Of a stretch of DNA of 53,119 nt, positions 44,494 to 53,092 are shown piece after piece (position 1 is the stretch's first letter; each line of letters opens with the position of its first letter). The notes below the pieces were generated by a model that saw nothing but the letters and a program-made list of their open reading frames with translations, was not told the origin of the DNA and searched no databases. The position numbers and the translations under genes are program-made. Origin of the DNA: Burkholderiales bacterium (GTDB lineage: Bacteria > Pseudomonadota > Gammaproteobacteria > Burkholderiales > Burkholderiaceae_C); NCBI GenBank assembly GCA_026400275.1, contig JAPLPK010000129.1:1-53119 (forward strand), read 5' to 3'.

Positions 44494-45624
44494 ATGCAAT
44501 TGGGTTTGAAAAAACGGGGGCTTAGCCGACTCATGTCTGGTCTGTTGGCGTTGGGGGCGTTGGCGGGCACTGCCGCAAACGTACAGGCAGCCGATGAAAA
44601 AGTGCTGAACATCTACAACTGGTCTGACTACATTGGCGAGGACACCATCGCCAATTTTGAAAAGGAGACCGGTATCAAGGTGCGCTACGACACCTTTGAC
44701 AGCAACGAAACCCTGCACGCCAAGATGGTGGCTGGCAAGACTGGCTACGACATCGTGGTGCCTTCGTCCCACTGGGCCAAGATACAGGCCCAGGGCGGGC
44801 TGCTCACAAAGCTCGATAAGAGCAAGATCACGACCTACGCCAATCTGGATCCGTACGTCATGAAGCAGCTATCGGAAATGGATCCCGGTAACCAGTTCAC
44901 CGCCCCGTGGGCCTGGGGTATCACAACGATAGGCGTCAACGAAACCAAACTCAAAGCGGCGCTCGGTAACCTGCCGTGGCCGGACAATGCCTGGGACCTG
45001 CTGTTCAAGCCTGAATACGCAGCAAAGGCCAAGTCGTGCGGTGTGTCCGTGCTGGATTCTGGCGACGAATTGTTCCCTGCCGCATTGCACTATCTAGGCA
45101 AACCACCCTTCAGCAAGAACTCAGCGGACTACCAGGAAGCGGCTGAGCTGTTGAAGAAAATCCGGCCCAGCATCACGCTGTTCTCTTCTTCGGGCTATAT
45201 CAATGACCTAGCAGGCGGCTCTTTGTGCCTAGTGATGGGTTGGAACGGCGACATCAGCATCGCCCAGGCCCGTGCGAATGAAGCTAAAAACGGCAACGTC
45301 ATCAAGTCCCTGGTACCCAAGTCTGGCGCTGTTCTTTTCTTTGACACCATGGCTATACCAGCCGATGCACCCCATGTCGAGAATGCCTACAAATGGATCA
45401 GCTATATCTACCGCCCCGAAGTCAATGCCGGCATTGTCAACAAGGTGTTGTATGCCAACCCAGTCCCCGGCGCACTCAAGTTTGTGAAGCCTGAGGTGGC
45501 CAATAACAAGGCAGTCTTCATGGCGCAGGAAGACTTGGCCCGCATGGTGCCACCTGACGCAGTCAACAGCGATATACGTAGACTACGCACGCGCTTGTAC
45601 ACCTCCGTAAAAACCGGGCTGTAG
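44494..45624 (+). CDS. potF: Polyamine-binding periplasmic protein (PotF-like)
   Basis: A 376-residue ABC binding protein. The signal peptide (LSRLMSGLLALGALAGTAAN) ends VQA-ADEKVLN, followed by the family start IYNWSDYIGEDTIANFEKET. Other segments: GYDIVVPSSHWAKIQAQGG and the WGITTIGVNETK region; DSGDELFPAALHYLG and MGWNGDISIAQARAN hold residues that contact the polyamine in PotF/SpuD. The start has CAGGAGATAGATATG. The upstream frame from 44308 overlaps the aminotransferase and is not used. A small stem-loop follows before the ATPase gene. Confidence 0.93.
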   Translation: MQLGLKKRGLSRLMSGLLALGALAGTAANVQAADEKVLNIYNWSDYIGEDTIANFEKETGIKVRYDTFDSNETLHAKMVAGKTGYDIVVPSSHWAKIQAQGGLLTKLDKSKITTYANLDPYVMKQLSEMDPGNQFTAPWAWGITTIGVNETKLKAALGNLPWPDNAWDLLFKPEYAAKAKSCGVSVLDSGDELFPAALHYLGKPPFSKNSADYQEAAELLKKIRPSITLFSSSGYINDLAGGSLCLVMGWNGDISIAQARANEAKNGNVIKSLVPKSGAVLFFDTMAIPADAPHVENAYKWISYIYRPEVNAGIVNKVLYANPVPGALKFVKPEVANNKAVFMAQEDLARMVPPDAVNSDIRRLRTRLYTSVKTGL

Positions 45625-45637
45625 GCGTGAGCGAAGA

Positions 45638-45663
45638 CCATCGGAGCACGCCAGCTCCAATGG
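45638..45663 (+). promoter_or_regulatory. Stem-loop between the binding-protein and ATPase genes
   Basis: CCATCGGAGC (45638-45647) pairs with GCTCCAATGG (45654-45663) with small bulges, loop ACGCCA, then TTTAAAA. It could give partial termination or protect the upstream message, raising the level of binding protein over the membrane parts. Confidence 0.4.
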
Positions 45664-45693
45664 TTTAAAACAATAATTGACAGAGGCTTTCAT

Positions 45694-46815
45694 ATGTTGA
45701 ATCCAGAGTTGGGTGCCGTTGGTGCAGCCCAAGATAAGAGTTTTTTGCGCATCGATCGCTTGACCAAGCGCTTTGATGAAGCGACTGCCGTAGACAACGT
45801 TTCGCTGGACATCGAGAAGGGCGAAATCTTTGCCTTGCTGGGTTCATCGGGTTGTGGCAAGTCCACGCTGTTACGCATGCTGGCAGGGTTTGAGACGCCT
45901 ACTTCTGGGCATATCTTGTTGGCGGGCTCTGACATCGTCTCCATGCCGGCGTATGAGCGGCCTATCAACATGATGTTCCAGTCCTATGCCCTGTTTCCCC
46001 ACTTGACGGTGTGGGAGAACATTGCCTTTGGCTTGAAGCGTGATGGCTTGCCCAAGAGCGAAATCAATGCGCGCGTGGATGACATGCTCACTATCGTCAA
46101 GCTCAAGCCCTATGCCAAACGCAAGCCGCACCAGCTTTCAGGTGGTCAGCAGCAGCGGGTGGCATTGGCACGCTGCTTGGCCAAGAGCCCCAAGCTGCTG
46201 CTGCTGGACGAACCCTTGGGAGCCTTGGACCGCAAGCTGCGTGAGCAAACCCAGTTTGAGCTGCACAGCATCATCAAGCGCGTGGGCGTGACTTGCGTGC
46301 TGGTCACGCACGACCAAGAAGAGGCCATGACCATGGCGGACCGCATTGCCGTGATGAGCGAGGGCCAGTTCAAGCAAGTGGGCCGGCCCAATGAAATTTA
46401 TGAAACCCCCAGCTGCCGCTTCGTGGCCGACTTCATCGGTAACGTGAACTTGTTCGATGGCAAGCTGGAGATCGATGAGCCAGACCATTGCGTGGTGGGC
46501 TCCGAGCATGGCAGCTTCTATGTAAACCATGGCGTGACCGGGACGTTGGGCATGCCCGCCACTGTGGCGGTGCGGCCGGAAAAGGTCAGCCTGCAGCGCG
46601 ACCCGCCTGCCGATGCGCAACACAACTGTTTGCGCGGTGAAATTGCCGATAACGGGTATTTCGGTAGCTTCTCGCTTTACCGTATGAACCTGGCTGGCGG
46701 CAAAAAGTTGCAAATCCAGATAACCCACGGGCAGCGTCACGGCGAATTATTCCAGCGCGGCGAGACGGTGTACGCGACGTTCGCGCCAGATGCACTTGTG
46801 GTGCTGACAAGCTAA
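45694..46815 (+). CDS. potG: Polyamine ABC transporter ATP-binding protein (PotG-like)
   Basis: A 373-residue ATPase, peripheral to the inner membrane. Walker A GSSGCGKST, signature LSGGQQQRVALARCLAKSP, Walker B LLLLDEPLGALD, switch His in CVLVTHDQEEAMTMADRIAV, and a C-terminal TOBE-type regulatory domain (MPATVAVRPEKVSLQRDP). Located between the binding-protein and permease genes. Fits the PotG/PotA family in length. Confidence 0.94.
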   Translation: MLNPELGAVGAAQDKSFLRIDRLTKRFDEATAVDNVSLDIEKGEIFALLGSSGCGKSTLLRMLAGFETPTSGHILLAGSDIVSMPAYERPINMMFQSYALFPHLTVWENIAFGLKRDGLPKSEINARVDDMLTIVKLKPYAKRKPHQLSGGQQQRVALARCLAKSPKLLLLDEPLGALDRKLREQTQFELHSIIKRVGVTCVLVTHDQEEAMTMADRIAVMSEGQFKQVGRPNEIYETPSCRFVADFIGNVNLFDGKLEIDEPDHCVVGSEHGSFYVNHGVTGTLGMPATVAVRPEKVSLQRDPPADAQHNCLRGEIADNGYFGSFSLYRMNLAGGKKLQIQITHGQRHGELFQRGETVYATFAPDALVVLTS

Positions 46816-46832
46816 GCCAGGCGGATCCCACC

Positions 46833-47753
46833 ATGAGCAGCCTATCCAACAACCGTTACCTGCGCGCCTTGTCGCAGGGCTGGGGCAAGCGCAGTGTGAT
46901 TGGCGTGCCTTACAGCTTCTTGATACTGTTTTTCACCGTTCCATTCTTTGTGGTGTTGAAGATCAGTGTCTCTGACTCTGACGGCGTGCACTACGCGGAT
47001 CTGACGAGCTATGTGGATGGGATGTTGACGCTGCGTATCAAGCTGTCGAACTATGTTTTTTTGACTACGGACTCGCTCTACGTTCAGACCTATCTTTCAT
47101 CGATACGGTTTGCGCTGATCAACACCTTCTGGTGCTTGCTGGTGGGATACCCGTTTGCTTATTTCATGGTGCGCTCGCCGGTGGGCATGCGGCCTGCGTT
47201 GCTGATGCTGGTGTCGCTGCCGTTTTGGACGTCCTACTTGCTGCGGGTGTACGCCTGGAAGGGCCTTCTGGACGACCACGGTGTCTTCAACAACATACTG
47301 CTTGCCATACACGTGATCGACGAGCCGATCAAGATGATGCACACCGGTTTTTCCATGACTATCGGCATGGTCTACACCTACTTGCCGTTCATGATTCTTC
47401 CGCTGTATGCAAGCCTCGTGAAGATGGATCTGCGCTTGCTGGAAGCTGCCAAAGATCTGGGGGCAACACCCTGGAAGGCGTTCTGGCTGATCACCGTGCC
47501 TTTGTCCAAGAACGGCATCATTGCTGGCGCCATGTTGGTATTCATTCCGAGTGTGGGCGAATACGTGATCCCGGAATTGCTGGGCGGTCCCTCGACATTG
47601 ATGATTGGGCGCGTCTTGTGGGACGAGTTCTTCAGCAACAACGACTGGGCAATGGCTTCTGCGGTGGCCGTGACCATGGTGGTGTTGATCTTGATTCCAC
47701 TCGCAATTCTCAATAAATACCAAGCCGATTCCGGCGGTGTGAGAGGAAACTGA
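46833..47753 (+). CDS. potH: Polyamine ABC transporter permease (PotH-like)
   Basis: A 306-residue inner-membrane permease with six main helices. The N-terminal helix is SFLILFFTVPFFVVLKISV; SDSDGVHYADLTSY starts the periplasmic loop. The EAA loop that contacts the ATPase is LEAAKDLGATPWKAFWLITV. IPSVGEYVIPELLGG is a family hallmark. The gene lies 17 bp after potG and 2 bp before potI. Confidence 0.94.
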   Translation: MSSLSNNRYLRALSQGWGKRSVIGVPYSFLILFFTVPFFVVLKISVSDSDGVHYADLTSYVDGMLTLRIKLSNYVFLTTDSLYVQTYLSSIRFALINTFWCLLVGYPFAYFMVRSPVGMRPALLMLVSLPFWTSYLLRVYAWKGLLDDHGVFNNILLAIHVIDEPIKMMHTGFSMTIGMVYTYLPFMILPLYASLVKMDLRLLEAAKDLGATPWKAFWLITVPLSKNGIIAGAMLVFIPSVGEYVIPELLGGPSTLMIGRVLWDEFFSNNDWAMASAVAVTMVVLILIPLAILNKYQADSGGVRGN

Positions 47754-47755
47754 AT

Positions 47756-48598
47756 ATGGACTCGCGCATTGGAAGATTCTGGCTGGCGGCAGGGTATGTT
47801 TTTCTGTACCTACCTATCGTCACTCTGATCGTTTTCTCGTTCAACGATTCGAAGATGGTCACCCTGTGGGGCGGCTTTACCTTCAAGTGGTACGGCGTGA
47901 TCATGCACGATACCGAGGTCATTGACGGCTTCTTGCTATCACTCAAGATCGGACTTTTGACCGCTACGGCATCGGTGGTGTTCGGCACCTTGGCAGCGTT
48001 CACCATGGTGCGTTACCGGTCATTTTTTGGCCGCACGGCTTTCAATGCCCATATTAACGCGCCGCTGGTGGTACCAGAAGTCATCACCGGCTTGTCGCTG
48101 CTGCTGTTTTTTGTGATGTGCGAGCGCATGTTTGGAATGCCAGAGCGAGGCATCTTCACCATCTGGGTAGGCCATACCGCGATTGGCTTGTCCTACGCGG
48201 CAGTGATGATCCAGTCACGCCTGCTGGAAATGGATATGTCTTTGGAAGAAGCCGCCGTGGATCTTGGCTGCAAGCCTTTCCAGGTGTTTTACCTGATTAC
48301 CTTGCCCGCGATTGTTCCGTCACTGATGTCCGCCTGGCTGTTGACTTTCACTATCTCTCTGGACGACGTGGTGTCCACCGCCTTCTTGTCTGGCCCGGGT
48401 TCGACCACCTTGCCCATCGTGATTTTGTCCCGGGCGCGTCTGGGCCTGAATCCCACTGTGAATGCGATCGCCACCATCACCGTTGCCGTGGTGTCTGTGG
48501 GCGTGCTGGCCGGTAGTTTGTGGATGAGCCGTAAAGAGCGACAACGTGCCGCAGAGCAAGCTGCGGCGTACCGGGAAGGCCTGACCGTTGCTGCCTGA
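47756..48598 (+). CDS. potI: Polyamine ABC transporter permease (PotI-like)
   Basis: A 280-residue inner-membrane permease, partner of PotH. Helices from FWLAAGYVFLYLPIVTLIVF onward; the EAA loop is LEEAAVDLGCKPFQVFYLIT; SLDDVVSTAFLSGPGSTTLP is the typical PotI segment. The tail (SRKERQRAAEQAAAYREG) is charged and cytosolic. It is coupled to potH with a 2-bp gap. Confidence 0.94.
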   Translation: MDSRIGRFWLAAGYVFLYLPIVTLIVFSFNDSKMVTLWGGFTFKWYGVIMHDTEVIDGFLLSLKIGLLTATASVVFGTLAAFTMVRYRSFFGRTAFNAHINAPLVVPEVITGLSLLLFFVMCERMFGMPERGIFTIWVGHTAIGLSYAAVMIQSRLLEMDMSLEEAAVDLGCKPFQVFYLITLPAIVPSLMSAWLLTFTISLDDVVSTAFLSGPGSTTLPIVILSRARLGLNPTVNAIATITVAVVSVGVLAGSLWMSRKERQRAAEQAAAYREGLTVAA

Positions 48599-48638
48599 GG
48601 ATTGATTGTTTGATGTAACCCATGGAGATGGAGATCCG

Positions 48639-50084
48639 ATGATGAAACTGAAACAAACCGCGTTAGCTGTATCTTTGGTTTTCCCGATATTGGCCAGCGC
48701 CCAGTCGAATGCAGATCTGCAGCGCCAAATTGATGCACTGCAAGTGCAGATTAAGCAACTCACCGAAGCATTGAAAGGCGCGGCGCCTGCTCCCGTGCAA
48801 GCTGCGCAGGTACCTACGGTAGATCCGGATGACTTCAACCGCATCAAGACCAAGGTAGAGGCCATGGAAGACCAGTCCGAAATAGCTGGTTTCAAGGGAT
48901 TGCGCATCAGCGGCGGTATTGATCCCACCTATATCTACAACCGCAACAAGCGGTCCAGCTCGTTTGGGTTCTTGAATAACTTTGGGAACGTCAATGGCAG
49001 TGGTGAGGTTTATTCGTACGACAACTCTTACTTCGGTTTGGCCTATCTCGATATCCAAAAAGAAATTGACGATGGCGGTACGCGTTTTCGGCTGACTCTC
49101 GCCCCCAGTAAATCTGCTGGATCTGGTTTTAACTTCGGCAATATCGCCCATGAAGCTTCAGCATCCATACCAATCGATGGCCCGTCAACGCGCTTGCTGG
49201 TAGGGCAAATGCCGGACGTGTCGGGTTATCAGCCGTTTTTCAACAGTTTTGTGGGCGCCAACAGCGTTACTTCTAATTTGCTGTACCCGGGATTTTCCGA
49301 GTATTTCGTAACCAAGAATCTGCTGTTTGATTTCACCGCGGCAACGGCATACACCGGCGTGGGTCTGGATTTGGCACGGGGGGCGTGGGATACCAAGCTG
49401 TTTTTGGCCAACATGAACTCGGCGCGCAATGACATAAGCGGCAATAACACTGCTTCTACCCGCAGCCCTTCGTTCATTTATAACGCCACTTATGCCAAGG
49501 AAGAGTTCTGGGGTGTGGAATTCACGGGTTATGAGGGTAAGGTCCTTAACCCCAATGCGTCTTTGACCAGCACGCCTTCTGCGACCCGCTTGGACCAGTT
49601 TGAAATCGATGGATGGTGGACACGCGGCGACATCAATACCAATCTGCAACTAACCTTGGGCCGGCAGCAGCAGGCCGCCTTCAACGGGGGGGATTCCCAG
49701 TGGTACGGCATGTCGTATGTGTTGTCCAAGAAGGTGGGTCCTGCATGGACGTTTGCAGGTCGGTTTGACTACTTGAACAACCAGAAGAATGGCGGCGGCA
49801 CGTTCAATGTGTTCGGTGGTAACGATCCCGCAGGCGTCGCCACTGGCGATGTCTACAACGGTTTTGGCCCTGGCGATCCGAACGACCCCAACTACGACCC
49901 GAACAAGGGTGCGAACCGGTTTTCTGTGACGGGCGCTGCAACCTACCGGCTGACGCGTAACGTGGCTTTCCGTGGCGAGCTGCGGTTTGACCGCGCCACA
50001 ACGCCTTCGTTCTACCAATGGTCTGACGGAACCTACCGTAAGAGCAACACCACGATCGGCTTGCAGACTATCGTGAACTTCTGA
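48639..50084 (+). CDS. Outer-membrane porin-like protein in the polyamine locus
   Basis: A 481-residue predicted beta-barrel. The signal peptide MMKLKQTALAVSLVFPILAS ends ASA-QSNAD. A short coiled-coil segment follows (LQRQIDALQVQIKQLTEALK), typical of trimeric porins with an N-terminal helix. From about residue 95 alternating strands run to a C-terminal Phe (IGLQTIVNF), the outer-membrane insertion signal. It resembles the DUF3138-type betaproteobacterial porins; the family assignment is from memory and not checked. Placed after potI and before the aldehyde dehydrogenase, it may be the outer-membrane channel for polyamines. The start has GGAG upstream. A terminator follows. Confidence 0.75.
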   Translation: MMKLKQTALAVSLVFPILASAQSNADLQRQIDALQVQIKQLTEALKGAAPAPVQAAQVPTVDPDDFNRIKTKVEAMEDQSEIAGFKGLRISGGIDPTYIYNRNKRSSSFGFLNNFGNVNGSGEVYSYDNSYFGLAYLDIQKEIDDGGTRFRLTLAPSKSAGSGFNFGNIAHEASASIPIDGPSTRLLVGQMPDVSGYQPFFNSFVGANSVTSNLLYPGFSEYFVTKNLLFDFTAATAYTGVGLDLARGAWDTKLFLANMNSARNDISGNNTASTRSPSFIYNATYAKEEFWGVEFTGYEGKVLNPNASLTSTPSATRLDQFEIDGWWTRGDINTNLQLTLGRQQQAAFNGGDSQWYGMSYVLSKKVGPAWTFAGRFDYLNNQKNGGGTFNVFGGNDPAGVATGDVYNGFGPGDPNDPNYDPNKGANRFSVTGAATYRLTRNVAFRGELRFDRATTPSFYQWSDGTYRKSNTTIGLQTIVNF

Positions 50085-50127
50085 CCGGCCCTTGGGGCGG
50101 TGTAAAGCTTTGATCCGGATTTGATCG

Positions 50128-50175
50128 AATACGGGAATCGCTCATGGCTTGAGAACTTTTGATTCCCGTATTTTT
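50128..50175 (+). terminator. Terminator after the porin gene
   Basis: A perfect 12-bp stem AATACGGGAATC (50128-50139) with GATTCCCGTATT (50161-50172), followed by TTT. The 21-base loop holds a small inner stem (CTCA/TGAG). It would at least partly separate the porin from the aldehyde dehydrogenase gene. Confidence 0.75.
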
Positions 50176-50194
50176 CAGTTCAGGAAATGAGGCT

Positions 50195-51673
50195 ATGCAG
50201 ACTTTGACCCGACCCGCCTTTGATGGCCGTGCACTTATCAACGGCCAACGTGTGGCCTCGCGCAGCGGCGCTACCTTTACTTGCATCTCACCGGTGGATG
50301 GCGCGGTGCTCACCGAGGTTGCGCGCTGCGAGGCAGCCGACATTGACGCGGCCGTGGCGGCAGCACGCGCTGCATTCGAGGACCGCCGCTGGTCCGGCAT
50401 GGCACCGGCCAAGCGCAAGAAGGTGATGACGCGCTTCGCCGACCTGGTACTGGCCAATGCCCAGGAGCTTGCACTGACCGAGACCCTGGACATGGGCAAG
50501 CCGTTGCGCTATGCCCAGGCCGTGGACGTTAACAGCGCTGCCAACTGCCTGCGCTGGTATGGCGAAGCCGTGGACAAGGTGTACGACGAAATCGCCCCCA
50601 CAGCCGACACGGCGCTGGCCCTCATTACGCGTGAGCCTGTGGGCGTAGTAGGGGTCATCGTGCCCTGGAATTACCCCATGATCATGGCCGCCTGGAAGAT
50701 CGCTCCGGCCTTGGCGGCTGGCAACTCGGTGGTGCTCAAGCCGAGCGAGAAGTCGCCTTTGACTGCGCTGCGCCTGGGTGACCTGGCGCTGGAAGCCGGC
50801 ATACCCGCTGGCGTGTTCAACGTGGTGCCGGGCTACGGACCGGAAGCCGGCTCGCCGCTGGCCCTGCACACGGACGTGGACTGCATTGCCTTCACCGGCT
50901 CCACCGCTGTGGGCAAGAAGATCCACGTGATGGCTGGTCAAAGCAATCTGAAGCGCGCCTGGACCGAGCTGGGCGGCAAGTCCCCCAATATCGTGTTCGC
51001 CGATTGCCCCAATCTGGACCGGGCGGTGGAGGCGGCAGTGGGCAGCATCTTCTTTAACCAGGGCCAGAGCTGCAACGCACCTTCGCGCTTGTTTGTCGAA
51101 GCCAGTATCAAGGACGCCTTTCTGGAAAAGGCTCTGGCCCTGTTGCCCCAGTACACGCCCCGCAACCCGCTGGAGCCCGACACCATCATGGGTGCACTGG
51201 TGGACACCGTGCAGATGAACAATGTGCTGCGGTATATCGAGCTGGGCAAGTCCGAAGGTGCCAAGCTGCTGGCTGGTGGCGAACAAACCCTGACTGAGAC
51301 TGGCGGCTGCTATGTGCAGGCCACGGTATTTGATGGCGTGCGCAATGACATGACGATTGCACGCGAAGAGATCTTCGGCCCAGTGCTGTCAGTGCTGTCT
51401 TTTTCTGACACCGCCGAAGTCGTGCGCCAGGCCAACCAGACCATCTACGGCCTTCAGGCCGGCGTGTGGACCAGTGACCTGAACAAGGCCCATGGCGTGG
51501 CACGCGCTCTGCGCGCGGGCACGGTGCATGTCAACCAGTATGACGAGGACGACATCACCGTGCCGTTTGGTGGCTTCAAGCAGAGCGGGGTGGGGCGAGA
51601 CAAGTCGTTGCACGCCTTCGACAAATACACCGAATGCAAGACCACCTGGATCCGCATCGATAGCCCCGTCTGA
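50195..51673 (+). CDS. puuC: Aldehyde dehydrogenase (PuuC-like)
   Basis: A 492-residue NAD(P)-dependent dehydrogenase. The general-base Glu is in WTELGGKSPNIVF, the nucleophile Cys in FFNQGQSCNAPSRLFV, and the coenzyme segment in VIVPWNYPMIMAAWKIAPAL and AFTGSTAVGKKI. PuuC oxidises gamma-glutamyl-gamma-aminobutyraldehyde to gamma-glutamyl-GABA, the third step; it also accepts other omega-aminoaldehydes. The upstream frame reaches 50159, but MQTLTRPAFDGR has AGGAAATGAGG before it and matches family length. Confidence 0.92.
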   Translation: MQTLTRPAFDGRALINGQRVASRSGATFTCISPVDGAVLTEVARCEAADIDAAVAAARAAFEDRRWSGMAPAKRKKVMTRFADLVLANAQELALTETLDMGKPLRYAQAVDVNSAANCLRWYGEAVDKVYDEIAPTADTALALITREPVGVVGVIVPWNYPMIMAAWKIAPALAAGNSVVLKPSEKSPLTALRLGDLALEAGIPAGVFNVVPGYGPEAGSPLALHTDVDCIAFTGSTAVGKKIHVMAGQSNLKRAWTELGGKSPNIVFADCPNLDRAVEAAVGSIFFNQGQSCNAPSRLFVEASIKDAFLEKALALLPQYTPRNPLEPDTIMGALVDTVQMNNVLRYIELGKSEGAKLLAGGEQTLTETGGCYVQATVFDGVRNDMTIAREEIFGPVLSVLSFSDTAEVVRQANQTIYGLQAGVWTSDLNKAHGVARALRAGTVHVNQYDEDDITVPFGGFKQSGVGRDKSLHAFDKYTECKTTWIRIDSPV

Positions 51674-51677
51674 TGGC

Positions 51678-53024
51678 ATGAGCGATACGAGCGCGACGGT
51701 GGAAGAGCTGCAGAAGTCGCTGCAGGCGCAGGGCATCCATAGCATCTTGGTGCAGTTTGCCGACATCCATGGTGTAGCCAAGGGCAAGCTGGTGCCGGTG
51801 GAACATCTGCGGCAGTGGGTAGACGTAGGGGCTGGCTTTGCAGGCCCCAGCATCTGGGGCACGGGCTTGCCGCGCCTGGGACCACGCAGCGAGTACTACG
51901 CACGCATGGGGCTGGAGCATGTACGGGCCCTGCCTTTTATGCCCGGCGTGGCCCATGCGGTGGCCGATGGTTTTGCAGGCGGCGAGCCGCTGGACACCTG
52001 CTCCCGCCAGCTGCTGAAGCGGCAGCTGGCACGTTTGCAAGAGCGTGGCTGGACGCTGTGGGTGGGCATAGAGCCCGAGTTCTTCTTGCTGCGAAAGGAC
52101 GCGCACGGCACATGGTGTGTGGGCGATACGCTCGACACCCTGGACAAGCCATCGTACGACCTGAAGGCCCTGCAACGTAACCACGCCTATCTGGACGATA
52201 TGCGCCAGACCTTGGTGGCACTGGGTTTCCAGCTGGAGCAGATCGACCATGAGGACGCGACCGGGCAGTACGAGATCAATTACCGCTTCGATGACGCCCT
52301 GGCCGCTGCAGACCGCTACATGCTGTTCAAGCTGGCGGCCCATGCCGTGGCGCAAAAGCACGGCCTGCATTTCAGCTGCATGCCCAAGCCGCTGGCGCAC
52401 GCACCCGGCAGCGGCCTGCATATGCACCTCAGCGTCACCGATGCCCAGGGCCGGCCGGTGTTTGCCCACAGCGCCGACCCGCTGGGGCTGAGCGCCAGCG
52501 GCTACAGCTTCATCGCCGGTCTGCTACACCATGCGGACGCGCTGGCGGCCCTGTGCGCACCTACGGTGAATAGCTACAAGCGTTTGGCGGCTAGCCATAG
52601 TGCATCGGGCACGACCTGGGCGCCGGTGTGGAAGGCCTACGGCGAAAACAACCGTACCTGCCTGGCGCGTACCGTGGCCGGGCGTATTGAGTGGCGCTTG
52701 CCAGACCCGTCCTGCAATGTGTATGCGGCAATCGCTGCAACCTTGGCGGCCGGCCTGGATGGCTTGGACCAAGAGATGCCGGCGCCCGAGCCTTGTTCTG
52801 CCGATCTGTATGCCCTACAGGCCCAACATCCAGACGCCATGCCTGCCCGTTTGCCGCGCGACCTGTGGTCGGCCTTGGCCGCGCTGGAGGCCGATACGGT
52901 GCTGCGCCACAGCCTGGGCGACGCGTTCTGCCAGCAGTTTCTGGCACTCAAAACCGCTGAATGGGACGCGTATGCCGGCCACGTCAGCACCTGGGAGCTG
53001 GAGCGCTACGCGGACGGATTCTGA
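51678..53024 (+). CDS. Second glutamine synthetase-family ligase (GlnT-like)
   Basis: A 448-residue ligase, distinct from the PuuA at 41489. The N-terminus (HSILVQFADIHGVAKGKLVP) and GIEPEFFLLRKD, DATGQYEINYRF, GSGLHMHLSV, NSYKRLA and RIEWRLPDPSCNVYAA motifs match type III/GlnT ligases, which join glutamate to methylamine, ethylamine or another small amine. It begins 4 bp after puuC with no clear ribosome site, so translation is probably coupled. It may activate a different amine than PuuA does, for example a longer polyamine; this is inference. Confidence 0.85.
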   Translation: MSDTSATVEELQKSLQAQGIHSILVQFADIHGVAKGKLVPVEHLRQWVDVGAGFAGPSIWGTGLPRLGPRSEYYARMGLEHVRALPFMPGVAHAVADGFAGGEPLDTCSRQLLKRQLARLQERGWTLWVGIEPEFFLLRKDAHGTWCVGDTLDTLDKPSYDLKALQRNHAYLDDMRQTLVALGFQLEQIDHEDATGQYEINYRFDDALAAADRYMLFKLAAHAVAQKHGLHFSCMPKPLAHAPGSGLHMHLSVTDAQGRPVFAHSADPLGLSASGYSFIAGLLHHADALAALCAPTVNSYKRLAASHSASGTTWAPVWKAYGENNRTCLARTVAGRIEWRLPDPSCNVYAAIAATLAAGLDGLDQEMPAPEPCSADLYALQAQHPDAMPARLPRDLWSALAALEADTVLRHSLGDAFCQQFLALKTAEWDAYAGHVSTWELERYADGF

Positions 53025-53038
53025 TCTACAGGGTTTTG

Positions 53039-53092
53039 AATAAAAACAGCTTCTAGCGCAGGCGCCATCTGCGCTGGAAGCTCTTTTTTTGA
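53039..53092 (+). terminator. Rho-independent terminator made from repeat family B
   Basis: A 14-bp stem AGCTTCTAGCGCAG (53048-53061) with CTGCGCTGGAAGCT (53069-53082; one G-T pair), a 7-base loop and CTTTTTTT. It has the same stem as the terminator at 11105. The right flank GATAGC completes the repeat. Confidence 0.88.
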
